Positions 37,661 to 46,988 of a stretch of 64,000 nt of DNA are shown here, one piece after another (position 1 is the first letter of the stretch; each line of letters opens with the position of its first letter). The position numbers and the translations under genes were made by a program. This stretch comes from Agromyces agglutinans (GTDB lineage: Bacteria; Actinomycetota; Actinomycetes; Actinomycetales; Microbacteriaceae), in assembly GCF_009647605.1 (NCBI RefSeq), contig NZ_WJIF01000013.1:18435-82434 (forward strand), read 5' to 3'. The notes beneath the pieces are model-generated. The model was given only the letters and a program-made list of their open reading frames with translations. It was not told where the DNA came from and did no database searches.

Positions 37661-37722
37661 GCCGGTCGCGCCCGAGCCGGTCGCGCCCGGCCCGAGCCGA
37701 TCGCGCCCGGCCGCGCCCGGCC
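37661..37722 (+). repeat. Short GC-rich repeats between the PPTase-like gene and dxr
   Basis: Imperfect copies of GCCGGTCGCGCCCG at 37661 and 37676, and GCCGATCGCGCCCGGCC at 37696, run up to the -10-like TAAGGT of dxr. They fill most of the 85-bp gap and look like recent slippage. Confidence 0.5.
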
Positions 37723-37735
37723 TAAGGTGGGACGC

Positions 37736-38821
37736 GTGAAGCGCGTGATCATCCTCGGTTCGACCGGTTCCATCGGCACGCAGGCCCTCGACGTGATCCG
37801 GGCGAACCCGCGCCGTTTCGAGGTCGTCGGCCTCGGCGTCGGCACCGATCGGGCCCGGCTCGCCGAGCAGGCGGCCGCGTTCGGCGTCGAGCACACGGCC
37901 GTCGGCATCGACGAGGCCGTGCAATTGGTCCGCGACGTCGACGCCGACGTGGTGCTCAACGGCATCACGGGCTCGGTCGGCCTCGCGCCGACCCTCGCGA
38001 CGCTCGAGCGCGGCACGACCCTCGCGCTGGCCAACAAGGAGTCGCTCATCGTGGGCGGCGACCTCGTCACGCGCCTCGCGCGGCCGGGCCAGATCGTGCC
38101 CGTCGACTCCGAGCACTCGGCGATCGCCCAGGCGCTGCGCTCGGGTGCCGCCGACGAGGTCCGCCGGCTCGTGCTGACGGCGTCGGGCGGTCCGTTCCGC
38201 GGCCGTCGCCGCGAGGAGCTCGACGAGGTCAGCCCGGCCGAGGCGCTCGCCCACCCCACGTGGGACATGGGCCTCGTCGTCACCACCAACTCGGCGACCC
38301 TCGTCAACAAGGGGCTCGAGGTGATCGAGGCGCACCTCCTCTTCGACGTCGACTACGACCGCATCGACGTGGTCGTGCACCCGCAGTCGATCGTGCACTC
38401 GATGGTCGAGTTCATCGACGGGTCGACGATCGCGCAGGCCTCGCCGCCCGACATGCGCCTGCCCATCTCGCTCGGGCTCGACTGGCCGCATCGCGTCGGC
38501 GGTGTGGGCCGCCCGCTCGACTGGACGAGCGCGCAGTCGTGGACCTTCGAGCCGCTCGACGAGGCGGCGTTCCCGGCCGTGGCCCTGGCCAAGCAGGTCG
38601 GCCGCGCGGGGGGCGAGTACCCCGCGGTCTACAACGCGGCCAACGAGGAGGCCGTGGCGGCGTTCCACGCCGGGCGCATCCGGTTCACCGACATCGTCGA
38701 CACCGTGCGCACGGTCGTCGAGGCGCACGAGGCCTCCGACGGAGCCCTCACGGTGGGCTCGCTCGCCGAGGCGGAGGCATCCGCCCGCCGCGCCGCTCGC
38801 GCGCGCATCGCGAAGGGCTGA
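37736..38821 (+). CDS. dxr: 1-deoxy-D-xylulose-5-phosphate reductoisomerase
   Basis: Second enzyme of the MEP isoprenoid pathway; an NADPH-dependent rearrangement to MEP, the target of fosmidomycin. The 361 residues include the Rossmann [14 protein letters not shown], the metal-binding [12 protein letters not shown], the [10 protein letters not shown] loop, AHPTWDMG, and [13 protein letters not shown]. The GTG at 37736 stands 7 nt after TAAGGT, a leaderless-type layout. Next to rseP as in other actinobacteria; ispG, usually just beyond, is displaced by about 14 kb. Confidence 0.97.
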   Translation: MKRVIILGSTGSIGTQALDVIRANPRRFEVVGLGVGTDRARLAEQAAAFGVEHTAVGIDEAVQLVRDVDADVVLNGITGSVGLAPTLATLERGTTLALANKESLIVGGDLVTRLARPGQIVPVDSEHSAIAQALRSGAADEVRRLVLTASGGPFRGRRREELDEVSPAEALAHPTWDMGLVVTTNSATLVNKGLEVIEAHLLFDVDYDRIDVVVHPQSIVHSMVEFIDGSTIAQASPPDMRLPISLGLDWPHRVGGVGRPLDWTSAQSWTFEPLDEAAFPAVALAKQVGRAGGEYPAVYNAANEEAVAAFHAGRIRFTDIVDTVRTVVEAHEASDGALTVGSLAEAEASARRAARARIAKG

Positions 38822-38866
38822 CGGCGGGCTCAGCCCACGCGGAGCAACCGGCAGTACGCTCGTCGG

Positions 38867-40192
38867 GTGGATTCCGTGCTCGCGTTCGTGATCGGCGTCG
38901 TGATCGTCGCCGTGGGCCTCGCCGTGTCGATCGGCCTGCACGAGATCGGGCACCTGGTTCCGGCGAAGCTGTTCGGCGTCAAGGTCACCCAGTACATGAT
39001 CGGCTTCGGGCCGACGATCTGGTCGCGGCGCCGCGGCGAGACCGAGTACGGCGTGAAGGCCATCCCGTTCGGCGGCTACATCTCGATGATCGGCATGTTC
39101 CCGCCGGCGAAGGGCGAGCACGCCAAGGAGGACTCGACCGGGTTCTTCCGCGGCCTGGTGCAGGACGCGCGCGAGTCGAGCGCCGAGACGATCACGCCGG
39201 GCGACGAGCACCGCGCGTTCTACCTGCTGCCCGTGTGGAAGCGGATCATCGTCATGTTCGGCGGCCCGTTCATGAACCTCGTGCTGGGGGTCGCGCTGTT
39301 CGCGGTGCTCGTCATGGGCTTCGGCCCGCAGCAGGTGATCCCCACCGTCGGGTCCGTCTCCGAGTGCGCGCTGCCGGCGACGAGCGAGCGTACGACGTGC
39401 GCCGCCGGCGACCCCGAGGCGCCCGGTGCCGCGGCCGGCCTCGAGCCCGGCGACGTGATCGTGTCCATCGACGACGAGCCGATCGACAGTTGGGACGAGT
39501 CGACCGCGATCATCCGCGACCACCCGGGCGAGGAGCTCGCGATGGTCGTCGAGCGCGACGGCGAGCCGGTCGAGCTGCAGGTCACGCCGATGCTCAGCGA
39601 GCGGTACGCGCTCGACGAGAACGGCGAGGTCCTGACGGATGCCTCGGGCGAGGCGCTGACCGTCGAGGCCGGGTTCGTGGGCATCGGGCCGACCGTCGCC
39701 CGCGTGCCCCAGCCGGCCAGCGAGGTGCTGCCCGCGGTCGGCCAGCAGATCTCGGGCGTCGCGGGGATCATCTTCAACCTACCCCAGCGCATGATCGATG
39801 TCGCGAACGCGGCGTTCGGGCCGGGGGAGCGCGACCCGAACGGCCCGCTGAGCGTCGTGGGCGTCGGCCGGCTCGCCGGGGAGGTCGCCGCGACCGACCA
39901 ACTGGAGGTCGTCGACAAGACGGCGGGCCTCGTCGGCATCCTCGCGTCGCTGAACATCGCGCTCTTCGTGTTCAACCTGATCCCGCTGCTGCCGCTCGAC
40001 GGCGGCCACATCGCGGGCGCGCTCTGGGAGGCGATCCGGCGCGGGTTCGCGAAGCTCTTCCGCCGGCCCGACCCGGGCCCCGTCGACCTCGCGAAGCTCA
40101 TGCCGATCACGCTCGGCGTGGTCGTCGTGCTCGGCGCGATGAGCGCGTTGCTCATCTACGCGGACATCGTGAAGCCGGTCGCGATCTTCTGA
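38867..40192 (+). CDS. rseP: Site-2 (RIP) zinc metalloprotease RseP/Rip1 type
   Basis: A 441-residue intramembrane protease that cleaves anti-sigma factors or other membrane proteins within the bilayer. The zinc motif HEIGH (His25, Glu26, His29) lies in the first helix, the third ligand in PLLPLDGGHIAG (Asp378), and a PDZ domain in between (GAAAGLEPGDVIVSIDDEPIDSW). The closest named homologue type is mycobacterial Rip1. The GTG start follows TACGCT by 7 nt, consistent with a leaderless mRNA. Confidence 0.96.
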   Translation: MDSVLAFVIGVVIVAVGLAVSIGLHEIGHLVPAKLFGVKVTQYMIGFGPTIWSRRRGETEYGVKAIPFGGYISMIGMFPPAKGEHAKEDSTGFFRGLVQDARESSAETITPGDEHRAFYLLPVWKRIIVMFGGPFMNLVLGVALFAVLVMGFGPQQVIPTVGSVSECALPATSERTTCAAGDPEAPGAAAGLEPGDVIVSIDDEPIDSWDESTAIIRDHPGEELAMVVERDGEPVELQVTPMLSERYALDENGEVLTDASGEALTVEAGFVGIGPTVARVPQPASEVLPAVGQQISGVAGIIFNLPQRMIDVANAAFGPGERDPNGPLSVVGVGRLAGEVAATDQLEVVDKTAGLVGILASLNIALFVFNLIPLLPLDGGHIAGALWEAIRRGFAKLFRRPDPGPVDLAKLMPITLGVVVVLGAMSALLIYADIVKPVAIF

Positions 40193-40211
40193 CGCGGGCT
40201 GGCCTCGCGAG

Positions 40212-41468
40212 TCAGGCGTCGAGCGCGCGGTGCAGCGCCTCGGCCTGGTGCCGGTGGCCGACGGTCTCGTAGCCGACGACGATCACGAACGGCGACGCCG
40301 CCGTGATGAGGATGCCGGTGCCGAAGCTCGCTCCGAGCGCGACCGCGACCAGCGCGATGCCGAGCACGACCACGCTGCCGACGAACAGCCAGATGTGGAA
40401 CGGGTCGAACTGGCGCAGCAGCAGCGAGTAGATCGTGAACAGCGCGACCAGGAACAGGGCGACGGGCATCGCCACGGTCGCGAGCGCCTCGACGATGCCG
40501 ATGTGGGCGACGCCCTCGATCTCGTAGGCCGCGACGTGCAGGCCCGCGCCGGTCGCCGCGAGCGCCAGGAAGATGAAGTAGTGCAGGTAGCCCCACACGA
40601 ACCCGCGGGGCCGGAATCGGGCCAGCACCTTGCCCGACGGCATCGTGAAGTACACCCACCACAGACCGAACGCGAGCGCCGTGCCGCCGAAGGCGACCAT
40701 CGCCGCCTCGAGCGACCACGACTGCTCCTCGACCACGGCCGAGATCGCGAAGATCGTGCCGAGCACGACCTCGCCGAGCGTGATGATCACGAGCAGCCCG
40801 TAGCGCTCGGCGATGTGGTGCGCATGCCACGGCGTGCCGCCCTCGCGGCCGTGCTCGGCGATGTACGGCCCGACGAGCTCGAGCGCGATCAGCACGGCCG
40901 AGCACGCGAGCGTCGGGCCGAGCGGCAGGTTCACGAAGATGAGCACGATCCAGCCGGCCTGCGCGGCTGAGACGAACTTCACGTAGGTCATGGCGGTGCG
41001 CCGCCTCGGCGGGTCGTGCCGAGCGACCCGCAGCCACAGCGCGATCGTCGCGATGCGGATGACCACGTAGCCGGCGACGAGGACGCCGTTGTCGACGTGC
41101 GCACCCTCGTCGATGGAGTGGAACAGGTCGGGCACGCCGAGGGCCACGACGAGCACGCCGAGCATCGCCACCATCGTCGCGACCCGGAAGAAGACGTCGT
41201 CGTTGTCGTACGCCGAGGCGAGCCACGAGTAGTTGATCCAGGCCCACCAGATGGCGAACACCGCGAACGCGAACGCCGCGGCCGCGGCGACCCAGTGTCC
41301 GAGTTCCAGCAGGTGGGCGGCCTGCGCGCCGGCCTGGCTGAACGCGACGACGAAGGTGAGGTCGAAGAGCAGCTCGAGCGGGGTGGCCGCGCGGTGCGGC
41401 TCGTTCGGGTCGCGTCCGGTCATGCGCCGGAGGCGGTGGTCGAGCGGCGGATGCCCCGTGGTGGTCAT
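40212..41468 (-). CDS. ltrA: Low temperature requirement A (LtrA) family membrane protein
   Basis: A protein of about 418 residues with around ten membrane helices. The LtrA signature is at the N terminus: ATPLELLFDLTFVVAFSQAGAQAAHLLE, then FAIWWAWINYSWLASAYDNDD. Further marks are ERYGLLVIITLGEVVLGTIFA and FGLWWVYF. First linked to growth at low temperature in Listeria; the biochemical role is unknown. ATG at 41468 taken; a GTG 6 nt upstream is equally possible. Lies 27 nt downstream of the thiolase on the same strand. Confidence 0.9.
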   Translation of the reverse strand: MTTTGHPPLDHRLRRMTGRDPNEPHRAATPLELLFDLTFVVAFSQAGAQAAHLLELGHWVAAAAAFAFAVFAIWWAWINYSWLASAYDNDDVFFRVATMVAMLGVLVVALGVPDLFHSIDEGAHVDNGVLVAGYVVIRIATIALWLRVARHDPPRRRTAMTYVKFVSAAQAGWIVLIFVNLPLGPTLACSAVLIALELVGPYIAEHGREGGTPWHAHHIAERYGLLVIITLGEVVLGTIFAISAVVEEQSWSLEAAMVAFGGTALAFGLWWVYFTMPSGKVLARFRPRGFVWGYLHYFIFLALAATGAGLHVAAYEIEGVAHIGIVEALATVAMPVALFLVALFTIYSLLLRQFDPFHIWLFVGSVVVLGIALVAVALGASFGTGILITAASPFVIVVGYETVGHRHQAEALHRALDA

Positions 41469-41495
41469 GTCCACATCGTGGCATCCGTCGCGACG

Positions 41496-42680
41496 CTAGC
41501 GCGAGAGCAGCAGCGCCTCGCCCTGGCCGCCGCCGCCGCAGAGCGCGACCGCGGCGCGTCCGCTGCCGCGTCGCGCGAGTTCGAGCGCCGCGTGCAGCGC
41601 GAGTCGCGCACCCGACGCGCCGATCGGATGCCCGAGCGCGATGGCGCCGCCGTGCGCGTTGACCCGTTCGAGGTCGAGGTCGAGGTCGCGTGCCGACTGC
41701 AGCGACACGGCCGCGAAGGCCTCGTTGATCTCGACCACGTCGAGGTCGGCAGCCGACCATCCCTGCCGCTCGAGCGCGGCGGCGATCGCGTTCGACGGCT
41801 GCGAGTGCAGCGAGTTGTCGGGTCCGGCGACCTGGCCGGACGCCCCGATGAGGGCCAGCCAGGGCAGCCCGCGCTCCTCGGCCCAGGCCCGGCTCGCGAC
41901 GACGACGGCGGCCGCGCCGTCGGAGATCGGCGAGGAGTTGCCAGCGGTGATCGAGCCGTCGGCGGCGAAGGCGGGCCGCAGACCCGCGAGCGTCTCTGGA
42001 GTCGAGTCGGGGCGCACGCCCTGGTCGGTGTCGACCACCACGGCGTCGCCCTTGCGCTGCGGGATCTCGACCGCGACGATCTCGTCAGCGAACACGCCGG
42101 ACGACTGCGCCGCGCCGGCGCGCACGTGCGAGGCGGCGGCCACCTCGTCCTGCTCGGCGCGGCCGATGCCGTACCGGCCGTTGAAGCGCTCGGTCGAGGC
42201 GCCCATCGAGTCGTGGTCGAAGGCGTCGGTCAGGCCGTCGTGCGCGGCGTGGTCGAGCAGGTCCCACGACCCGTAGGCCTTGCCCGCACGGGAGCCGGGC
42301 AGCAGGTGCGGGGCGTTGGTCATGGACTCCTGGCCGCCCGCGACGACGACGTCGGCCTCGCCGGCGCGGATGAGCCGTGCGGCATCGGTGATCGCGACGA
42401 GTCCGGAGAGGCAGACCTTGTTGACCGTCGTGGCGGGCACGCGCCAGGGGATGCCGGCGGCGACCGCCGACTGCTTGGCGGGGTTCTGGCCGGCTCCGGC
42501 CTGCAGCACCTGGCCCATGATCACCTGGTCGACGTCGTCGGGGGAGACCCCGGCGCGCTCGAGCGCGCCGCGGATCGCGACGGTGCCGAGTTCGACGGCG
42601 GTGCGGGCGGCGAGGTTGCCGCTGATGCGTCCGAACGGCGTGCGGGCGCCGGCGAGGATGACGACATCGGTGGTGGGCAT
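41496..42680 (-). CDS. Acetyl-CoA C-acetyltransferase (thiolase)
   Basis: A 394-residue degradative/biosynthetic thiolase, acetoacetyl-CoA plus CoA to two acetyl-CoA. Acyl-accepting Cys90 is in [18 protein letters not shown], the His motif [18 protein letters not shown] and the second catalytic Cys in [13 protein letters not shown] are intact. A good GGAG ribosome-binding site precedes the ATG. It is divergent from the transporter/hydroxybutyrate operon and would finish that pathway after the CoA-transferase. Confidence 0.94.
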   Translation of the reverse strand: MPTTDVVILAGARTPFGRISGNLAARTAVELGTVAIRGALERAGVSPDDVDQVIMGQVLQAGAGQNPAKQSAVAAGIPWRVPATTVNKVCLSGLVAITDAARLIRAGEADVVVAGGQESMTNAPHLLPGSRAGKAYGSWDLLDHAAHDGLTDAFDHDSMGASTERFNGRYGIGRAEQDEVAAASHVRAGAAQSSGVFADEIVAVEIPQRKGDAVVVDTDQGVRPDSTPETLAGLRPAFAADGSITAGNSSPISDGAAAVVVASRAWAEERGLPWLALIGASGQVAGPDNSLHSQPSNAIAAALERQGWSAADLDVVEINEAFAAVSLQSARDLDLDLERVNAHGGAIALGHPIGASGARLALHAALELARRGSGRAAVALCGGGGQGEALLLSR

Positions 42681-42768
42681 TCGGGTGACTCCTTCGTCAG
42701 CAGCGGTACGTCCGCAGGCAGTCTACGTCGGCTGCCCTGTGTCGATGCCCGGGTCCGGCACGACCGGC

Positions 42769-42788
42769 GATGTGCGAATCCGCACATC
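42769..42788. promoter_or_regulatory. Perfect palindrome in the thiolase/symporter divergent region
   Basis: GATGTGCG-AATC-CGCACATC has two 8-bp arms that match exactly. A second, weaker dyad (TGCGGAACTCCGTA, 42794-42807) abuts the -35 box. Both recall IclR-type operators, but no regulator gene lies nearby. Confidence 0.55.
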
Positions 42789-42807
42789 GGGCCTGCGGAA
42801 CTCCGTA

Positions 42808-42836
42808 TTGGACGTGCGCCCGCGTGCAACCAGAAT
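42808..42836 (+). promoter_or_regulatory. Promoter of the MHS symporter/liv/bdhA operon
   Basis: -35 TTGGAC (42808-42813), a 17-nt spacer and -10 CAGAAT (42831-42836), 55 nt before the symporter ATG. One of the two best sigma-70-type promoters visible in the window. Confidence 0.65.
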
Positions 42837-42891
42837 CGACGAGGCGGCGGCCCCCACGCCGCCACGTCGATTCAATGCAAAGGAGCATCGG

Positions 42892-44262
42892 ATGACCCAG
42901 ACCACGGCTTCCCCCCAGGCGACGCCGACGAGCGGCCTGCGGCGGGTGGTGACCGCCTCGATGGCCGGCACCGTCGTCGAGTGGTACGAGTTCTTCCTCT
43001 ACGCGTCGGCCGCGACGCTCGTGTTCGGCACGGCGTTCTTCCCGCCCTCCGACGACCCGTACGCGGGCATCATCGCCGCCTTCCTCACCTACGCCGTGGG
43101 CTTCATCGCGCGGCCGCTGGGCGGCATCGTCTTCGGCCATCTCGGCGACAAGTACGGGCGGAAGCGCCTGCTCCAGTTCAGCATCATCCTCATCGGCGTC
43201 GCGACCTTCCTCATCGGCTGCCTGCCGACGTACGCGCAGGTGGGCCTGCTCGCGCCGGCGCTCCTCGTGCTCCTGCGCTTCCTCCAGGGCTTCGCGCTCG
43301 GCGGCGAGTGGGGCGGCGCCGTGCTGCTGGTCGCCGAGCACAGCCCCGCGCGCTCGCGCGGCTTCTGGGCCAGCTGGCCGCAGGCGGCCGTGCCCGTCGG
43401 CAACCTGCTCGCGACGCTCGTGCTCTACGTGCTCTCGGCAACGCTCACCGAGGCCGCGTTCCTCGGCTGGGGCTGGCGCGTCGCGTTCTGGCTGTCGGCG
43501 GTGATCGTGCTCATCGGCTGGTACATCCGCACCAAGGTGACCGACGCGCCGATCTTCCTCGAGATGCAGGCCGATCGCGAGGAGGCGAAGGCGGTCGGCT
43601 ACGGCGTGCTCGAGGTCATCCGGCGCTACCCGCGCGGCGTCCTCACCGCGATGGGCCTGCGCGTCGCGGAGAACATCCTCTACTACGTCGTCGTGACGTT
43701 CTCGATCGTCTACCTGACCCAGGTCGTGAAGGAGGGCACGTCGAACACGCTCCTCCTGCTCGTCGCGGCGCACGTCGTGCACTTCGTCGCGATCCCGATC
43801 GCGGGCCGGCTCTCCGACCGGTTCGGCCGCAAGCCCGTGTACGCGGCGGGTGCGATCGCCGGCGCGACGTGGGCGTTCTTCGCCTTCCCGATGATGGACA
43901 CCGGCAACCCGCTGCTGATCTGGGCCGCGATCGCGATCGGCCTCGTCTTCCACGCCGCGATGTACGCCGCCCAGCCGGCCATCATGGCCGAGATGTTCCC
44001 GACGCGCATGCGCTACTCGGGCGTCTCGCTGGGCTACCAGGTCACCTCGATCTTCGCCGGCTCGCTCGCGCCGATCATCGCCACGAGCCTGCTCGGCCAG
44101 TACGGCTCGAGCGTGCCCGTCGCGATCTACGTCGCGATCGCCTGCGCCATCACGCTCGTCGCGGTCGCGGTGGCGCGTGAGACCCGCGGCCTCGACCTGC
44201 GCGAGGTCGACGCGGCCGACAGGGCCCGTACGCAGTCCGAGACCGCGGCATCCGTCGCCTGA
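42892..44262 (+). CDS. MHS-family (major facilitator) proton symporter
   Basis: A 456-residue transporter with twelve predicted helices. The family opening is ASMAGTVVEWYEFFLYASAATLVF; the loop motif GHLGDKYGRKRLL and the repeat GRLSDRFGRKPVY are typical of the metabolite:H+ symporter group (ShiA, KgtP, ProP types), which import organic acids. Context suggests 3-hydroxybutyrate, acetoacetate or a similar acid. AAAGGAG ribosome-binding site. Followed after 19 nt by the ABC-transporter binding protein. Confidence 0.9.
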   Translation: MTQTTASPQATPTSGLRRVVTASMAGTVVEWYEFFLYASAATLVFGTAFFPPSDDPYAGIIAAFLTYAVGFIARPLGGIVFGHLGDKYGRKRLLQFSIILIGVATFLIGCLPTYAQVGLLAPALLVLLRFLQGFALGGEWGGAVLLVAEHSPARSRGFWASWPQAAVPVGNLLATLVLYVLSATLTEAAFLGWGWRVAFWLSAVIVLIGWYIRTKVTDAPIFLEMQADREEAKAVGYGVLEVIRRYPRGVLTAMGLRVAENILYYVVVTFSIVYLTQVVKEGTSNTLLLLVAAHVVHFVAIPIAGRLSDRFGRKPVYAAGAIAGATWAFFAFPMMDTGNPLLIWAAIAIGLVFHAAMYAAQPAIMAEMFPTRMRYSGVSLGYQVTSIFAGSLAPIIATSLLGQYGSSVPVAIYVAIACAITLVAVAVARETRGLDLREVDAADRARTQSETAASVA

Positions 44263-44281
44263 CCCGAGAAGAGACCCCATC

Positions 44282-45493
44282 ATGCACATGCGCACCACTC
44301 CCACACACCGTCTCGCGGCCGTCGCCGCGATCGCCGCCCTCGCCCTGACCGGCTGCGCGCCCGACCTCGCCGGCGGAGGCGAGGGCGGTGGCGACGCGTC
44401 GACCGCCGCGGCCGTCAGCGTCGGCATGATCACCTCGCAGACCGGGCCGCTCGCCGCCTACGGCGAGGCCTACACCGCGGGGTTCGAGGCGGGCCTCGAC
44501 TACGCGACCGACGGCACGGGCGCCGTCGACGGCCGCGAGATCGAGATCACCTGGGCCGACGACCAGGGCAACCCCGACACCGCGGTGGCCAAGGCGAAGG
44601 ACCTCATCGGCCAGGGCACGCAGATCCTCGCCGGCACCGTCGTGTCGGGCATCGCGACCTCGCTCGCCGAGCAGGCCGAGCAGAACCGAGTGCTCTACAT
44701 CTCGGGTCCCGCCGCGACCGATGCCGTCACGGGCGTGAACGACTACACGTTCCGCTCGGGCCGGCAGACCTACCAGGACGTCGCGACGGCCGGCACCTTC
44801 ATCGGCGACCCGGCCGGCAAGAAGGTCGTCGTCTTCGCCCAGGACACCGCGTTCGGCCAGGGCAACCTCGCCGGCGTGCAGGCCGTGCTGGGCGGACAGG
44901 GGGCGACCGTCGAGGGCGTGCTCGTGGCCGAGGACGCGACGGAGTTCACGCCCTTCGCGCAGCAGATCCTCCAGGCCGCGCCCGACCTCGTGTTCGTCGC
45001 GTGGGCCGGCGCGTCATCCGGCGCGATGTGGACCTCGCTCGCGCAGCAGGGCGTCTTCGACGTCGCACCGGTCGTCACGGGACTCGGCGACGTCTCCACC
45101 TACGGCGCGTACGGCGAGGCGGGCGCGAGCATCTCGTTCCTGAACCACTACTTCGGCGGCGCGTCCGGCACCGACGTCGAGGCGGCCATGATCGCCTCCC
45201 TCGAGGAGGCGGGAGCCACGCCCGACCTGTTCTCGCCCGACGGCTTCGTCGCCGCGCAGATGATCGTGCACGCCATCCGCGAGGGCGGCGACACCGTCGA
45301 CGGCATGATCGACGCGCTCGAAGGATGGACCTTCGAGTCGGTGAAGGGCGAGATCACCGTCCGCGCCGAGGACCACGCCCTCATCCAGCCGATGTACCAG
45401 GTGAAGCTCGTGCAGGACGGCGCGAACTGGGTCCCCGAGCTCGTCGACACGGTGGACGCCGACGAGGTCGCGCCGCCCGTCGCGGGCGAGTGA
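44282..45493 (+). CDS. Branched-chain-amino-acid-type ABC transporter, substrate-binding lipoprotein
   Basis: A 403-residue periplasmic-binding-protein type I (LivJ/K-like). Lipoprotein signal with lipobox ALALTGC, a Gly/Ser-rich spacer, then VSVGMITSQTGPLAAYGEAYTAGFEAGLDYA, GTVVSGIATSLAEQAEQN and YISGPAATDAV. Such proteins bind branched-chain amino acids but also amides, aromatic acids and short acids. The operon partners point to a hydroxy-acid or ester-related ligand. First of five transporter genes joined by overlaps. Confidence 0.92.
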   Translation: MHMRTTPTHRLAAVAAIAALALTGCAPDLAGGGEGGGDASTAAAVSVGMITSQTGPLAAYGEAYTAGFEAGLDYATDGTGAVDGREIEITWADDQGNPDTAVAKAKDLIGQGTQILAGTVVSGIATSLAEQAEQNRVLYISGPAATDAVTGVNDYTFRSGRQTYQDVATAGTFIGDPAGKKVVVFAQDTAFGQGNLAGVQAVLGGQGATVEGVLVAEDATEFTPFAQQILQAAPDLVFVAWAGASSGAMWTSLAQQGVFDVAPVVTGLGDVSTYGAYGEAGASISFLNHYFGGASGTDVEAAMIASLEEAGATPDLFSPDGFVAAQMIVHAIREGGDTVDGMIDALEGWTFESVKGEITVRAEDHALIQPMYQVKLVQDGANWVPELVDTVDADEVAPPVAGE

Positions 45494-46263
45494 CCGTGGC
45501 CGGCCTCGTCGCCGACGACGCCGTGCTCGAGCTCGAGCGGGTGGGCCTCGCCATCGGGGGAGCCCGCATCCTGAAGGAGGTCTCGCTGGCCGTGCCGGCC
45601 GGCGAGCTCCTCGGGGTGATCGGCCCCAACGGCGCCGGCAAGACGACGCTGTTCAACGTCGTCTCGGGGGTCGTACGGCCCACCGAGGGGCGCGTCGTGC
45701 TCGACGGCCGCGACGTGACGCGCGAACCGGTCCACCGGCGGGCCGCCGCCGGCCTCGGCCGCACCTTCCAGACCTCGAGCCTGTTCCCGGCACTCACCGT
45801 GCTCGAGAACGTGCGGCTCGCCGCGCAGGCGGACCTCGGCGCCGCGGCATCCGTCTTCCGCACCCCGCGACCGACGGATGCCGCGACCGAGCGGGCCCGC
45901 GACGCGCTCGCCGACGTCGGCCTCGCGGACGCGGGCGACCGCCTCGCCGGCGGGCTCGCCCACGGCGAGAAGCGCAAGGTCGAGATCGCGATGCTCATCG
46001 CGATGGAGCCGCGCGTCATCCTGCTCGACGAGCCCATGGCGGGCGTCGGTTCGGCCGACGTGCCCGCGCTCGCCGAGGTGATCCGCGGCCTGCACCGCGG
46101 CGGCCGCACCGTGCTCATGGTCGAACACCACCTCGACGTCGTCCTCGGCCTGGCCGACCGGATCGCCGTCATGCACCACGGCGAACTGCTCGCCGTCGAC
46201 ACCCCGGAGGCCGTGATGGCGAACCCGACCGTCCAGTCCGCCTACCTCGGGGAGGGGATGTGA
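45490..46263 (+). CDS. livG: Branched-chain-type ABC transporter, ATP-binding protein (LivG)
   Basis: A 257-residue ATPase. Walker A VIGPNGAGKTTLFNVVSG, LivG-specific GRTFQTSSLFPALTVLENVRLA, Walker B RVILLDEPMAGVG and H-loop VEHHLDVVLGLADR. The ABC signature is LAHGEKRKVEIA in place of LSGGQQR, the usual LivG variation. GTG start in a 4-nt overlap with the binding protein gene. Confidence 0.93.
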   Translation: MTVAGLVADDAVLELERVGLAIGGARILKEVSLAVPAGELLGVIGPNGAGKTTLFNVVSGVVRPTEGRVVLDGRDVTREPVHRRAAAGLGRTFQTSSLFPALTVLENVRLAAQADLGAAASVFRTPRPTDAATERARDALADVGLADAGDRLAGGLAHGEKRKVEIAMLIAMEPRVILLDEPMAGVGSADVPALAEVIRGLHRGGRTVLMVEHHLDVVLGLADRIAVMHHGELLAVDTPEAVMANPTVQSAYLGEGM

Positions 46264-46988
46264 GCGAGTCCTCGCCGGCCCAGCCCATCCTCACCGTCCG
46301 CGGCCTCACCGGACGCATCGCCGGGCAACTCGTGGTCGAGGACGTCTCGTTCGACGTCGCCGCGACGGGCGTCACCGCGCTGCTCGGCCGCAACGGCGTC
46401 GGCAAGACGTCGACCATACGATCCATCCTCGGCCTCATCGACCGCACCGGCGAGATGAGCCTCGCCGGGACCCGCATCGACAGGCTGCCGACGCATCGGA
46501 TCGTGCAGCTCGGCGTCGGCTACGTGCCCGAGGATCGCGAGGTGTTCGGCGGCCTCACCGTCGCCGAGAACCTCCGCCTCGCCGAACGGGACCGCTCGCC
46601 CCGCCGCGACGAGGTGCGCCGACTCTTCCCCGACCTCCACGACCGGCGCGACCAACGCGCCGGAACGCTCTCCGGAGGACAGCAGCAGATGGTGTCGCTC
46701 GGCCGCGCGCTCGTGAACGAGAACCGGCTCCTGCTCGTCGACGAGCCGACGAAGGGGCTCGCGCCCAAGATCGTCGACGAGGTCGCGGTCGCGCTCGCCG
46801 AGGCGGCGAAGACCGTGCCGATCCTGCTCGTCGAGCAGAACCTCGCGGTCATCCGCGCTCTCGCGCACCGCGCCGTGGTGCTCTCGGGCGGCCGGGTCGT
46901 CTACGACGGCGAGGCCTCCGACCTGCTCGACGACGAGGCGATGCTCCGGCGCCACCTCGGCGTGCACGACGCGGGGGAGGCGGCCTGA
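46260..46988 (+). CDS. livF: Branched-chain-type ABC transporter, ATP-binding protein (LivF)
   Basis: A 242-residue ATPase pairing with LivG. Walker A LLGRNGVGKTSTIRSILG, LivF-type GVGYVPEDREVFGGLTVAENLRL, signature LSGGQQQMVSLGRAL, Walker B LLLVDEPTKGLAPKIV, H-loop VEQNLAVIRALAHR. GTG start within GTGA of livG; stop overlaps the livH ATG (TGATG). Confidence 0.94.
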   Translation: MSESSPAQPILTVRGLTGRIAGQLVVEDVSFDVAATGVTALLGRNGVGKTSTIRSILGLIDRTGEMSLAGTRIDRLPTHRIVQLGVGYVPEDREVFGGLTVAENLRLAERDRSPRRDEVRRLFPDLHDRRDQRAGTLSGGQQQMVSLGRALVNENRLLLVDEPTKGLAPKIVDEVAVALAEAAKTVPILLVEQNLAVIRALAHRAVVLSGGRVVYDGEASDLLDDEAMLRRHLGVHDAGEAA

